Below are positions 31,985 through 41,219 of a stretch of DNA of 64,000 nucleotides, piece after piece (position 1 is the first letter of the stretch; every line of letters starts with the position of its first letter). Under the pieces are notes generated by a model. That model worked only from the letters and a program-made list of their open reading frames with translations. It ran no database searches and had not been told where the DNA came from. The stretch is from Sthenelais limicola (lineage: Eukaryota; Annelida; Polychaeta; Phyllodocida; Sigalionidae). The DNA is taken from positions 119,127,374-119,191,373 of the forward strand of contig OW804098.1 of the NCBI GenBank assembly GCA_942159475.1, given 5' to 3'. A program made the translations under genes and the position numbers.

Positions 31985-33019
31985 TTTTGATTGCTTCTCA
32001 TCGATGTCCCCCTTTTCCTTCCATCCCTGGGGCTTCTGTTTAGGTTTGTTTTGGAATGATTGGTCCCTTGCCTTATTTTGATAAGATGGTTCATCTTTAA
32101 GTTTAAAGTAGTTACTAGAAGACCTGCGTTTGCCACATGATTTGGAATCATGAGGCTCACGTGCCCCATTGGTGGCAAAACAGAAAGCACATATATGGGT
32201 GAATGCTATTCCTGGAGAAAAGTGGGACTCCCCTTCTTGTACTTTGGTACAGTTGCCCTTGTTGAAGTCAAAGCATGGATAAGTGTTTAGTTTAGCCTGT
32301 GGTAGGGAGGGTTGTACGTAGGTAGAATTTCGTAGGTGGGCAAAGTCCTGAGTATTGTGGTTCCAGGACCATTCCCCCATGGCTGTCTTTACAATACATT
32401 TGTTAGACCAAGCACGGACTCTTCCCCAATTATGGTCCCGGGCATCTCTAGTTACTTGGTTAATATGATTCATGATTCCTGCAGCTATTCCCGACTTTGC
32501 TTTGGTAGCAGCATATGCTGCCAACCCTTCAATGTGAGGTAAGATATCTAACTCTTCTGGGTGGGTCCCATCCTGCTTAAGTTCCCTTTGGTAATCCCTT
32601 TCTAGGAAAGCATATGGACGAAACCTTTTAATGTTATTCTCTATTTTCTTAGAAGATTTGCTTTTACCTGTAGTACGTGAGAAGTTTGCTTGAAGCAGTG
32701 AATTAGCTTGGGTCACACTTTTTCTAGCCTGCTCCTCCCAATCCGTATCTGAGTCAGATGAGGATTCAGATTCAGAAGAGGAAGTATCCTTCTTTGGCTT
32801 CTTCTTGGGCTTCTTACCCTTACCCTTACCCTTTCCTTTACTCTTGCTACTACCAGGCCCCCCCTCATTATCAGAAACCAAAACCGACTTATCTTTGTCT
32901 TTGTCCTGTTGAGACGTCCCTCCAGCAACCATGGTCTGCAACTGTTCCAGAATTGTCTTATTAATCAAGGACTGCTGAGAGATAAAGTCCTTCAAAGGGT
33001 CTTCCTTCTTTGGTGGCAT
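31976..33019 (-). CDS. Ngaro copy 2 gag-like protein
   Basis: 347 codons. It has a Lys/Ser-rich low-complexity segment (GKGKGKGKKPKKKPKKD, then SSSESESSSDSD) and a C-terminal Cys/His array (CFDFNKGNC ... HICAFCFATNG ... HDSKSC). The stop TAA follows the slippery heptamer. Confidence 0.85.
   Translation of the reverse strand: MPPKKEDPLKDFISQQSLINKTILEQLQTMVAGGTSQQDKDKDKSVLVSDNEGGPGSSKSKGKGKGKGKKPKKKPKKDTSSSESESSSDSDTDWEEQARKSVTQANSLLQANFSRTTGKSKSSKKIENNIKRFRPYAFLERDYQRELKQDGTHPEELDILPHIEGLAAYAATKAKSGIAAGIMNHINQVTRDARDHNWGRVRAWSNKCIVKTAMGEWSWNHNTQDFAHLRNSTYVQPSLPQAKLNTYPCFDFNKGNCTKVQEGESHFSPGIAFTHICAFCFATNGAREPHDSKSCGKRRSSSNYFKLKDEPSYQNKARDQSFQNKPKQKPQGWKEKGDIDEKQSKNY
31982..31988 (-). promoter_or_regulatory. 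-1 ribosomal frameshift site, Ngaro copy 2 (A AAA AAC)
   Basis: The gag frame reads TCA AAA AAC TAT TAA. Slipping -1 resumes CTA TTA AGG GAG, which is open into the RT. The heptamer sits two codons before the gag stop. No clear downstream pseudoknot could be judged by eye. Confidence 0.8.
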
Positions 33020-33160
33020 GGTGGTGTTTGAAAGGAGCCAAATGCCAGTAATGCTAGGTACAGGTGCACTGGGCCACGCTCAGCATGGGACCACTTGACT
33101 ACAATAGCAATGCTATACTGCACTTCACTAGCCCACGCAATGGACCCGTGGCTTGCACCT

Positions 33161-33298
33161 AATCACTGGCCTTGAAAATCGAGAGAGGCCGGGGAGCCAG
33201 GCGCAGCAGGGGTACATAGGTTAGGCCATTCCATTGTGGTGGAGAAGAGGGGTGGCCGGTGTCCTGAGAAATGACCAATCATTTGCAATGATTGACAC
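33161..33298 (-). repeat. Ngaro copy 2 direct repeat A1
   Basis: The 5' terminal repeat of the minus-strand element, ending exactly at the satellite junction. Confidence 0.95.
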
Positions 33299-34764
33299 AT
33301 AGATCTAAGCCTCAATATGTGTCTCTATGGTAGAAACTACTCACTGTATGTATAGATCTATGCCTCAATATGTGTCTCTATGGTAGAAACTACTCATTGT
33401 ATGTATAGATCTATGCCTCAATATGTGTCTCTATGGTACAAACACTGTATGTATAGATCTATGCCTCAATATGTGTCTCTATGGTAGAAACTACTCACTG
33501 TATGTATAGATCTATGCCTCAATATGTCTCTATGGTAGAAACTACTCACTGTATGTATAGATCTATGCCTCAATATGTGTCTCTATGGTAGAAACTACAC
33601 ACTGTATGTATAGATCTATGCCTCAATATGTGTCTCTATGGTAGAAACTACTCATTGTATGTATAGATCTAAGCCTCAATATGTGTCTCTATGGTAGAAA
33701 CTACTCACTGTATGTATAGATCTATGCCTCAATATGTGTCTCTATTGTAGAAACTACTCACTGTATGTATAGATCTATGCCTCAATATGTGTCTCTATGG
33801 TACAAACTACTCACTGTATGTATAGATCTATACCTCAATATGTGTCTCTATGGTAGAAACTACTCATTGTATGTATAGATCTATGCCTCAATATGTGTCT
33901 CTATGGTAGAAACTAGTCATTGTATGTATAGATCTATGCCTCAATATGTGTCTCTATGGTAGAAACTACTGACTGTATGTATAGATCTATGCCTCAATAT
34001 GTGTCTCTATGGTAGAAACACTGTATGTATAGATCTATGCCTCAATATGTGTCTCTATGGTAGAAACTACTCACTGTATGTATAGATCTATGCCTCAATT
34101 TGTGTCTCTATGGTAGAAACTACTCACTGTATGTATAGATCTATGCCTCAATATGTGTCTCTATGGTAGAAACTACTCACTGTATGTATAGATCTATGCC
34201 TCAATATGTCTCTCTATGGTACAAACTACTCACTGTATGTATAGATCTATACCTCAATATGTGTCTCTATGGTAGAAACTACTCACTGTATGTATAGATC
34301 TATGCCTCAATATGTGTCTCTATGGTAGAAACTACTCACTGTATGTATAGATCTATGCCTCAATATGTGTCCCTATGGTAGAAACTACTCACTGTATGTA
34401 TAGACCTATGCCTCAATATGTGTCTCTATGGTAGAAACTACTCACTGTATGTATAGATCTATGCCTCAATATGTGTCTCTATGGTAGAAACTACTCACTG
34501 TATGTATAGATCTATGCCTCAATATGTGTCTCTATGGTAGAAACTACTCACTGTATGTATAGATCTATGCCTCAATATGTCTCTCTATGGTAGAAACTAC
34601 TCACTGTATGTATAGATCTATGCCTCAATATGTGTCTCTATGGTAGAAACTACTCACTGTATGTATAGATCTATGCCTCAATATGTGTCTCTATGGTAGA
34701 AACTACTCACTGTATGTATAGATCTATGCCTCAATATGTGTCTCTATGGTAGAAACACTGTATG
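33299..34764 (+). repeat. 53-bp satellite array, block 3
   Basis: About 27 copies, same orientation, with several short monomers lacking TACTC (GAAACACTG). It is directly continuous with block 2 across the Ngaro insertion. Confidence 0.98.
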
Positions 34765-34977
34765 ATTTGTTAGTATGTTTGCACTGGCAACAGGTTCTAA
34801 CTCATTATTTCTTTGGGGATGTAGAAATATAATACTTTTTTATTTTTTTATTTTTTCTTTATTTTATCGGAGAACTGATTTTGAGTTTTTTCCGAATCAA
34901 CAAAACTGCAGCATTAGCTGGCAGTTCTGCATTGTTTTGTGCCGTAGGAATGAAAATGGGGTATAAATCTATCAATT

Positions 34978-37242
34978 TCAGCTGAGTTTAGATGAAACTA
35001 ACATATTACTGATATTTGGGTTTCTTCTGTATCCAAAGACTAGCTCATCTCTAAAATGTCCACGATATAAGTTTTGCAGGTTTTGGTATGTGTTTTTAAC
35101 AATTTCGGTGATTTTTGTGGAGGTTGCATTATATATTGTGACAAAGGCAATAGTTCCCATTTCTGTCAATTTTATGTTCATTCCATTAGGTTCGACAGTG
35201 TTGAGTGCCTGTATCCATTTCCCTTCAATTTGTAATCTTTTTTTATGGTTTTTTTCGTCTGAGCCTTGTTCTAATATTTGTTCTATTGGGTAAATTACCA
35301 TATTTTCTTCTGCAGTATGGAATATATCATTGAAATGTTCAGCAACTGGTTTTTTCTGTTCAGACCGAATATCATGAAGGTGGCCTTGTAACCTCTGACG
35401 TAATGAATTTGAGGTTTCCCCTACATAGTATTCTTTGCATTTAATGCATTCAATGATGTAGATGATATTTTTGGAATTACATGTTATTTTGCCGATAATG
35501 GGGTAAGACAGTTGGCCATGTTGGATTTCTGATGTCTGTTTGAGCCATAGACAACATTCACATCGTGGTTTGCCACACTTGAGGGATGCCCCATAGGGCC
35601 ATTCCTCTCCTGTGATGTAGTTTAGTTTATAAAGGGTTTCTGCTTTGATTTTTCTAAGAAATCTGGCCGAATAATGCCTTTTCTTTCTGAGGGTCTTGAA
35701 GAGTATAGAGCAAGCTTCTTCGAAATCAGGGGTGTTGTTGCAAATTTTATGGAATCGCGTTATTTGTGATTTTAGAATACCTCTAAATGTATGACGGGGA
35801 TGGAATGATTCTTTGTGTAATAGTTCATGGGTGTCAGTGGGTTTGAAATATACTTTTGTGTCAAGAATCTCTTCGTTTTCATATCTTGATCCTTTGAATA
35901 TTGTAACATCAAGGAAATCTACTCTTTTGGCATTGATTGTGTGTTTTAGTTTGATTGAAGGACTGTGGTTGTTCAAGAGCTCGAGAAATTCTAGAAATTC
36001 TTGCTCTGAGTGTGTCCAAACAAGGAAGATGTCGTCCAGAAATCTATAATATACTAGGGGAAGTTTATCTGCTTTTTCCAGTACTTCTTCCTCAAATTGA
36101 GCCATATATATGTTTGCGTAATTTGGAGCAAATTTCTTTCCCATGGCTGTGCCTGAAATCTGTAAATACCATTCATCATCGAACTGAAAGTCATTATTTT
36201 TTAGAGAGAGTTCTAATAGGTCTAGGATAGCTTCATCTGGTCTGAGTACTTTAGGGTGTTTCCTGAAGATGTTTTCTATAGAAGTAAGGCCATCGTCTAT
36301 TGGTATGTTGGTGTAAAGGGAGTCAACATCTAAGGTTATCAGTAAGGAGTTTGCGGGAACTTTTTGTTCTTGCAATTTTTCCAGAAAATCCCAAGTGTCT
36401 TTTATGTAGGAAGGATGAATGGTGGCCAGTGGTTTCAGAAAATGGTCAATGTATTCCGATACTCTATATGATTCACTATTACAGTCTGAAATTATGGGCC
36501 TTCCAGGAGGCATTCTGTTGGGAATCGTCCATTTATCTAGATCTTTGTGGATTTTTGGTAAGAGGTAGAACAGTCGTGGTCTTGGATTATCTGGTGGTTT
36601 TAGGTAATTTATCTGCTTTTGTTTTAGATAGAGGTTCCCTCGACCTAATTGGGTAAGAATTTCATTAATTTTCTTGGCTGTTTCAGGATAAATAGGTTTG
36701 TCTATTTTTGTGTAAAATTTGGAATCATTTAGCTGTCTTTTTGCTTCTTTTATGTAGTCAGATTTTCTCATTATGACTGTTGCTGACCCTTTGTCTGCTT
36801 TTTTGATTACCAAGTGGTTTTTGCCTCTTAGGCTTCGTAATGCTCCAATTTGGTTTCTTGGCAGATTGGGTTTGTTTTTCTGAATCGGGGTATCTTTTAT
36901 TGATTTTGTCATGTCTTGCAAAGTTTGTTGGATCTCGTCCGGAATGAATTTCTCAGGTGGAGACCATGAAGATTTTTCAACAAAGGGTAGTTTTTCATAT
37001 TTTGAGTTCTTATAGAACTGTTTATAAAAGTATTGGATTTTGATTTTCCTTGAGAAGTTATCAACATCAGTCATTATTTTGTCCTTGTCTGTAAACTTAG
37101 GTGTTGGGACGAAATTTAGGCCCTTTGCCAAAATATCTATTTCCTCTGGTTTTAATTCTTCATCAGATAGGTTGATGATACTAGAGCCTAATGTAAGTTG
37201 TCTTTGTGTTTCAGGTTCAATAGTGCCTTTCTGACGTTTCAG
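34978..37242 (-). CDS. Penelope-like reverse transcriptase with GIY-YIG endonuclease (ORF2)
   Basis: Open from the -1 frameshift point at 37242; there is no ATG until about 37074, so expression as an ORF1-ORF2 fusion (about 1376 residues) is likely. Counting from the TTG at 37131: ITLDVDSLYTNIP (motif A, about 268-277), GTAMGKKFAPNYANIYM (motif B, about 327), YYRFLDDIFLVW (FLDD, about 364) and a Cys cluster CGKPRCECC (about 519). The GIY-YIG nuclease is IIYIIECIKCKEYYVGET (about 556) with the family Arg region LRQRLQGH. Penelope RTs are the telomerase-related class; GIY-YIG cuts the target DNA. Confidence 0.93.
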   Translation of the reverse strand: MKRQKGTIEPETQRQLTLGSSIINLSDEELKPEEIDILAKGLNFVPTPKFTDKDKIMTDVDNFSRKIKIQYFYKQFYKNSKYEKLPFVEKSSWSPPEKFIPDEIQQTLQDMTKSIKDTPIQKNKPNLPRNQIGALRSLRGKNHLVIKKADKGSATVIMRKSDYIKEAKRQLNDSKFYTKIDKPIYPETAKKINEILTQLGRGNLYLKQKQINYLKPPDNPRPRLFYLLPKIHKDLDKWTIPNRMPPGRPIISDCNSESYRVSEYIDHFLKPLATIHPSYIKDTWDFLEKLQEQKVPANSLLITLDVDSLYTNIPIDDGLTSIENIFRKHPKVLRPDEAILDLLELSLKNNDFQFDDEWYLQISGTAMGKKFAPNYANIYMAQFEEEVLEKADKLPLVYYRFLDDIFLVWTHSEQEFLEFLELLNNHSPSIKLKHTINAKRVDFLDVTIFKGSRYENEEILDTKVYFKPTDTHELLHKESFHPRHTFRGILKSQITRFHKICNNTPDFEEACSILFKTLRKKRHYSARFLRKIKAETLYKLNYITGEEWPYGASLKCGKPRCECCLWLKQTSEIQHGQLSYPIIGKITCNSKNIIYIIECIKCKEYYVGETSNSLRQRLQGHLHDIRSEQKKPVAEHFNDIFHTAEENMVIYPIEQILEQGSDEKNHKKRLQIEGKWIQALNTVEPNGMNIKLTEMGTIAFVTIYNATSTKITEIVKNTYQNLQNLYRGHFRDELVFGYRRNPNISNMLVSSKLS

Positions 37243-39107
37243 TTTAAAAGACCAATGTGATGGAGCCAGTGGTTTAAGAGGTAGTTGGCAGTTTCCTCTG
37301 TCCAGTGAACCTGGTCTTTTGGTTTGAGTTTGAATTTCGAACTCTCTATGCCAGGTAAGAGGTCTATAATTTTAGATCTCTGGATTCCTTCAGTTATACA
37401 AGATAGGTTTGAATTTTGAGTTTGTGAGAGTACCTGCTGGTCCCATTGGGGCAAAACGAACCACAGTTTGGCATTAGGGAATGCTCTCTCAGCCTGATTT
37501 ACCATCCGTTTGAATTCTGGTACTACTGTTTTGGTTGGATGGTTGTCCCGGTCATTGATACCTACACTAATAATAACCGAATCCGGGTTTTGTCTGAGCT
37601 TGGTAGCCTTTCGAAAGAGTTCCGTCATATGTTGGAATTTTGCACCTGGATAACTCTGGATTTCCAGGTTCTCTACCCTTGATTTAGAGATTACAGACAG
37701 GTTAGAGTCGCCTATAATCAGGGTTTTTTCCGAAAGTGGAGTCAACTGCCAATCTTTTTTTTTGTGAGCTGTGTTTTTGGCTCTGTTTGGAATAACCTCC
37801 TTTAGTGGATTTGGTGATGATGGAGGTGAAGATGTTAGGTCAATTGGCCGAATCTGACCTAAGGTGGCCGAAATTGGTGATATGGGTGAGCCCTGGATAG
37901 AAGGAGGGCGTGATCCCCTGGAGAAATTTGAGGGGCTGTTTTGTGGTGTAGTGAGTATGCTTTGACGGAGGGACATCAACAGTTTGCCAAATGTGTTGAT
38001 GCCTTTATTGAATTTGCCTCCTGTGCCCCAATAGGGGTCTGGAACTGTGTGGATCAATTCCGATCCCTTTGATTTGATCAGTTCCTGCCTAAAGGTGTGA
38101 TTTTGGGCGAATTTTAAATGCAGCAGGTCTGACATAAGATTACGCCGAATTGAATTCCAGCTGCCGGCCTTCAGGTGTTTAGTCTGAGCTTTTGCTTCTA
38201 CGGCCGTTTTTGAGTCCAGAACAGCTTGGACGATCCCCTGTTTGTCAAAATGGACCGCCTTCCTATATTGGTATGCATGTTCCAAGGATCTGAAAGTCAT
38301 GCCATCCAATTCAAAATCAGCAGGGTAGAAGTTGGACAAGGGGTCTAAATGTCCTTTCACTACCCTTTCCTTTACTAAAGCAGGCCCTTTTGGTTGAACT
38401 GGGCTGGTTTTTGGTGTTGAGGGTTTTGGGGTTAAGCCCCTAGAATTTGGAGTGGTCAAAAGTGGTGGGGTTAGGCCCAATGATTTGGAAGAGGTTGAAG
38501 GTGGTGGGGTGAAGCCCCGTGATTTCGAAGAATTTGAAGGTGGTGGGGTGGACCCCCTTGATTTGGAAGAGTTTGAAGGTTGTGGGGTTAAGCCCCTGGA
38601 TTGGAAAGAAGTTGAGGGTGGTGGGGTTAGGCCCCTTGATTTTGGAGTGTTTGATGCACTGGCAGTGGCCTGTGCATAGGTCTGAAGATGACCAACCCTG
38701 TTTTCCAAAGTGGGTGGTCCTGGTGGCGCCCCCTGTTGTTTTGAAGGGGCACTTTCCATTTCTGGGGTTTTAGCCAAATTCCCCATAATTCGTTGAAAAT
38801 TATCCAAAATTGGCTGATCGAGCTTTGCCCTGAAGTTTTTACGGGCCCAAGAGATAGCCAGATGTTGAGCCCTTTTCATTTCCATAGGGTCAACCTGCAT
38901 TAGGGAGAGTTTGGTCTGAATTTCCTCAATCTGTCTCCCATAATGTTCACAGAGGGTGGACGATGTTGTCCGAATCCACTCTGTGTTGTGATTTTGAAGA
39001 GCCTGCATTAGGTTTTGAGAGGGAATAGCAGGCTTGAAGAACTGATTTAGTTCTTTTAACTTTTTCTGGAAGCTTTTAGTCAAATTGCCTTCCATTTGAT
39101 TTTGCAT
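37239..39107 (-). CDS. Penelope element ORF1: NADAR domain plus SGNH hydrolase domain
   Basis: 622 residues. Residues 1-130 are helical and charged (possible coiled coil). Residues 155-235 are tandem Pro/Ser/Thr-rich repeats of about 16 residues (SKSRGxTPPPSxSS). Residues 248-385 are a NADAR/YbiA-like domain: HLDPLSNFYPADFELDG, FRSLEHAYQYRKA, LHLKFAQN, PYWGTGGKFNKG and NTFGKLLMSLR. Residues 455-617 are an SGNH/GDSL-type hydrolase with all blocks: IIGDSNLS (nucleophile Ser), SYPGAK (Gly), VGINDRD (Asn) and DQVHWT (Asp-x-x-His). NADAR enzymes hydrolyse N-glycosidic ADP-ribose from guanine; SGNH enzymes are esterases found in ORF1 of some LINEs. The substrates here are unknown. Confidence 0.88.
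   Translation of the reverse strand: MQNQMEGNLTKSFQKKLKELNQFFKPAIPSQNLMQALQNHNTEWIRTTSSTLCEHYGRQIEEIQTKLSLMQVDPMEMKRAQHLAISWARKNFRAKLDQPILDNFQRIMGNLAKTPEMESAPSKQQGAPPGPPTLENRVGHLQTYAQATASASNTPKSRGLTPPPSTSFQSRGLTPQPSNSSKSRGSTPPPSNSSKSRGFTPPPSTSSKSLGLTPPLLTTPNSRGLTPKPSTPKTSPVQPKGPALVKERVVKGHLDPLSNFYPADFELDGMTFRSLEHAYQYRKAVHFDKQGIVQAVLDSKTAVEAKAQTKHLKAGSWNSIRRNLMSDLLHLKFAQNHTFRQELIKSKGSELIHTVPDPYWGTGGKFNKGINTFGKLLMSLRQSILTTPQNSPSNFSRGSRPPSIQGSPISPISATLGQIRPIDLTSSPPSSPNPLKEVIPNRAKNTAHKKKDWQLTPLSEKTLIIGDSNLSVISKSRVENLEIQSYPGAKFQHMTELFRKATKLRQNPDSVIISVGINDRDNHPTKTVVPEFKRMVNQAERAFPNAKLWFVLPQWDQQVLSQTQNSNLSCITEGIQRSKIIDLLPGIESSKFKLKPKDQVHWTEETANYLLNHWLHHIGLLN
37242..37248 (-). promoter_or_regulatory. 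-1 ribosomal frameshift site T TTA AAC at ORF1 stop of the Penelope-like element
   Basis: ORF1 ends CTT TTA AAC TGA. The heptamer T TTA AAC is in the correct phase and lies directly before the stop. A -1 slip continues CTG AAA CGT CAG into ORF2, which then has 37 open codons before its first possible near-cognate start (TTG at 37131). A short CTGA/TCAG hairpin follows immediately; no pseudoknot was evident by eye. Confidence 0.8.
38440..38680 (-). repeat. Coding minisatellite (about 48-bp unit) in Penelope ORF1
   Basis: Five or so imperfect units encode SRGLTPPPSTS-like repeats. All units keep the frame, forming a flexible linker before the NADAR domain. Confidence 0.75.
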
Positions 39108-39139
39108 AATTTTCTCATGGTGTAGACACTGGATAATTC

Positions 39140-41219
39140 AGATCTATGGTAGAAACTACTCACTGTATGTATGTCTCTATGGTAGAAACTACTCACTGTA
39201 TGTATAGATCTATGCCTCAATATGTGTCTCTATGGTAGAAACTACTCACTGTATGTATAGATCTATGCCTCAATATGTGTCTCTATGGTAGAAACTACTC
39301 ACTGTATGTATAGATCTATGCCTCAATATGTGTCTCTATGGTAGAAACTACTTACTGTATGTATAGATCTATGCCGCAATATGTGTCTCTATGGTAGAAA
39401 CATTGTATGTATAGATCTATGCCTCAATATGTGTCTCTATGGTAGAAATTACTTACTGTATGTATAGATCTATGCCTCAATATGTGTCTCTATGGTAGAA
39501 ACTACTCACTGTATGTATAGATCTATGCCTCAATATGTGTCTCTATGGTAGAAACTACTCACTGTATGTATAGATCTATGCCTCAATATGTGTCTCTCTA
39601 TGGTAGAAACTACTCACTGTATGTATAGATCTATGCCTCAATATGTGTCTCTATGGTAGAAACTACTTACTGTATGTATAGATCTATGCCTCAATATGTG
39701 TCTCTATGGTAGAAACTACTCACTGTATGTATAGATCTATGCCTCAATATGTGTCTCTATGGTAGAAACTACTCACTGTATGTATAGATCTATGCCTCAA
39801 TATGTCTCTCTATGGTAGAAACTACTCACTGTATGTATAGATCTATGCCTCAATATGTGTCTCTATGGTAGAAACTACTCACTGTATGTATAGATCTATG
39901 CCTCAATATGTGTCACTATGGTAGAAACTACTCACTGTATGTATAGATCTATGCCTCAATATGTGTCTCTATGGTAGAAACTACTCACTGTATGTATAGA
40001 TCTATGCCTCAATATGTGTCTCTATGGTAGAAACTACTCACTGTATGTATAGATCTATGCCTCAATATGTGTCTCTATGGTAGAAACTACTGACTGTATG
40101 TATAGATCTATGCCTCAATATGTGTCTCTATGGTAGAAACTACTCACTGTATGTATAGATCTATGCCTCAATATGTGTCCCTATGGTAGAAACTACTCAT
40201 TGTATGTATAGATCTATGCCTCAATATGTGTCTCTATGGTAGAAACTACTCACTGTATGTATAGATCTATGCCTCAATATGTGTCTCTATGGTAGAAACT
40301 ACTTACTGTATGTATAGATCTATGCCCCAATATGTATGTATAGATCTATGCCTCAATATGTGTCTCTATGGTAGAAACTAGTCACTGTATGTATAGATCT
40401 ATGCCTCAATATGTCTCTCTATGGTAGAAACTACTCACTGTATGTATAGATCTATGCCTCAATATGTGCCTCTATGGTAGAAACTACTCACTGTATGTAT
40501 AGATCTATGCCTCAATATGTGTCTCTATGGTAGAAACTACTCACTGTATGTATAGATCTATGCCTCAATATGTGTCTCTATGGTAGAAACTACTCACTGT
40601 ATGTATAGATCTAAGCCTCAATATGTGTCTCTATGGTAGAAACTACTCACTGTATGTATAGATCTATGCCTCAATATGTGTCTCTATGGTAGAAACTACT
40701 CACTGTATGTATAGATCTATGCCTCAATATGTGTCTCTATGGTAGAAACTACTCACTGTATGTATAGATCTATGCCTCAATATGTGCCTCTATGGTAGAA
40801 ACTACTCACTGTATGTATAGATCTATGCCTCAATATGTGTCTCTATGGTAGAAACTACTCACTGTATGTATAGATCTATGCCTCAATATGTGTCTCTATG
40901 GTAGAAACTACTCACTGTATGTATAGATCTAAGCCTCAATATGTGTCTCTATGGTAGAAACTACTCACTGTATGTATAGATCTATGCCCCAATATGTGTC
41001 TCTATGGTAGAAACTACTCACTGTATGTATAGATCTATGCCTCAATATGTGTCTCTATGGTAGAAACTACTCACTGTATGTATAGATCTAAGCCTCAATA
41101 TGTGTCTCTATGGTAGAAACTACTCACTGTATGTATAGATCTATGCCTCAATATGTGTCTCTATGGTAGAAACTACTTACTGTATGTATAGATCTATGCC
41201 CCAATATGTATGTATAGAT
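39140..41219 (+). repeat. 53-bp satellite array, block 4
   Basis: About 39 copies, same orientation. The first monomers next to the Penelope element are deleted between CTATG repeats. A short variant (GCCCCAATATGTATGTATAG) occurs at 40324 and again at 41199, about 875 bp apart, and the region 40150-41200 resembles 45960-46990. Confidence 0.97.

Larger units (their letters stand above)
28688..33298 (-). mobile_element. Ngaro-type tyrosine-recombinase retrotransposon, copy 2 (apparently complete), in satellite
   Basis: Minus-strand order: A1 (33298-33161), gag, RT-RNase H, tyrosine recombinase, B1 (29140-29003), A2 (29002-28865), B2 (28825-28688). The outer flanks TGTATGT and ATAGATCT join to recreate an uninterrupted satellite monomer with no duplication or loss, so both ends are defined to the base and integration was without TSD. 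All ORFs are open; it may be recently active. Confidence 0.95.
34765..39139 (-). mobile_element. Penelope-like retroelement with NADAR-SGNH ORF1
   Basis: A minus-strand element inserted in satellite. Upstream ORF1 (39107-37239) carries NADAR and SGNH hydrolase domains; ORF2 (open from 37242 to 34978) has a Penelope-type RT and a C-terminal GIY-YIG endonuclease. Flanks are TGTATG and AGATCT, the same part of the monomer as the other insertions, with three bases missing. No Penelope-type long terminal direct repeats and no hammerhead core were recognised. All coding is intact. Confidence 0.9.

Noticed and set aside
38452..38773. Plus-strand Gly/Asp-rich repeat proteins
   Set aside because: Antisense of the Pro/Ser-rich repeats in Penelope ORF1.
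34765..39139. Hammerhead ribozyme or long terminal repeats typical of Penelope elements
   Set aside because: No CTGATGA/GAAA core and no long direct repeat at both ends could be found by eye.
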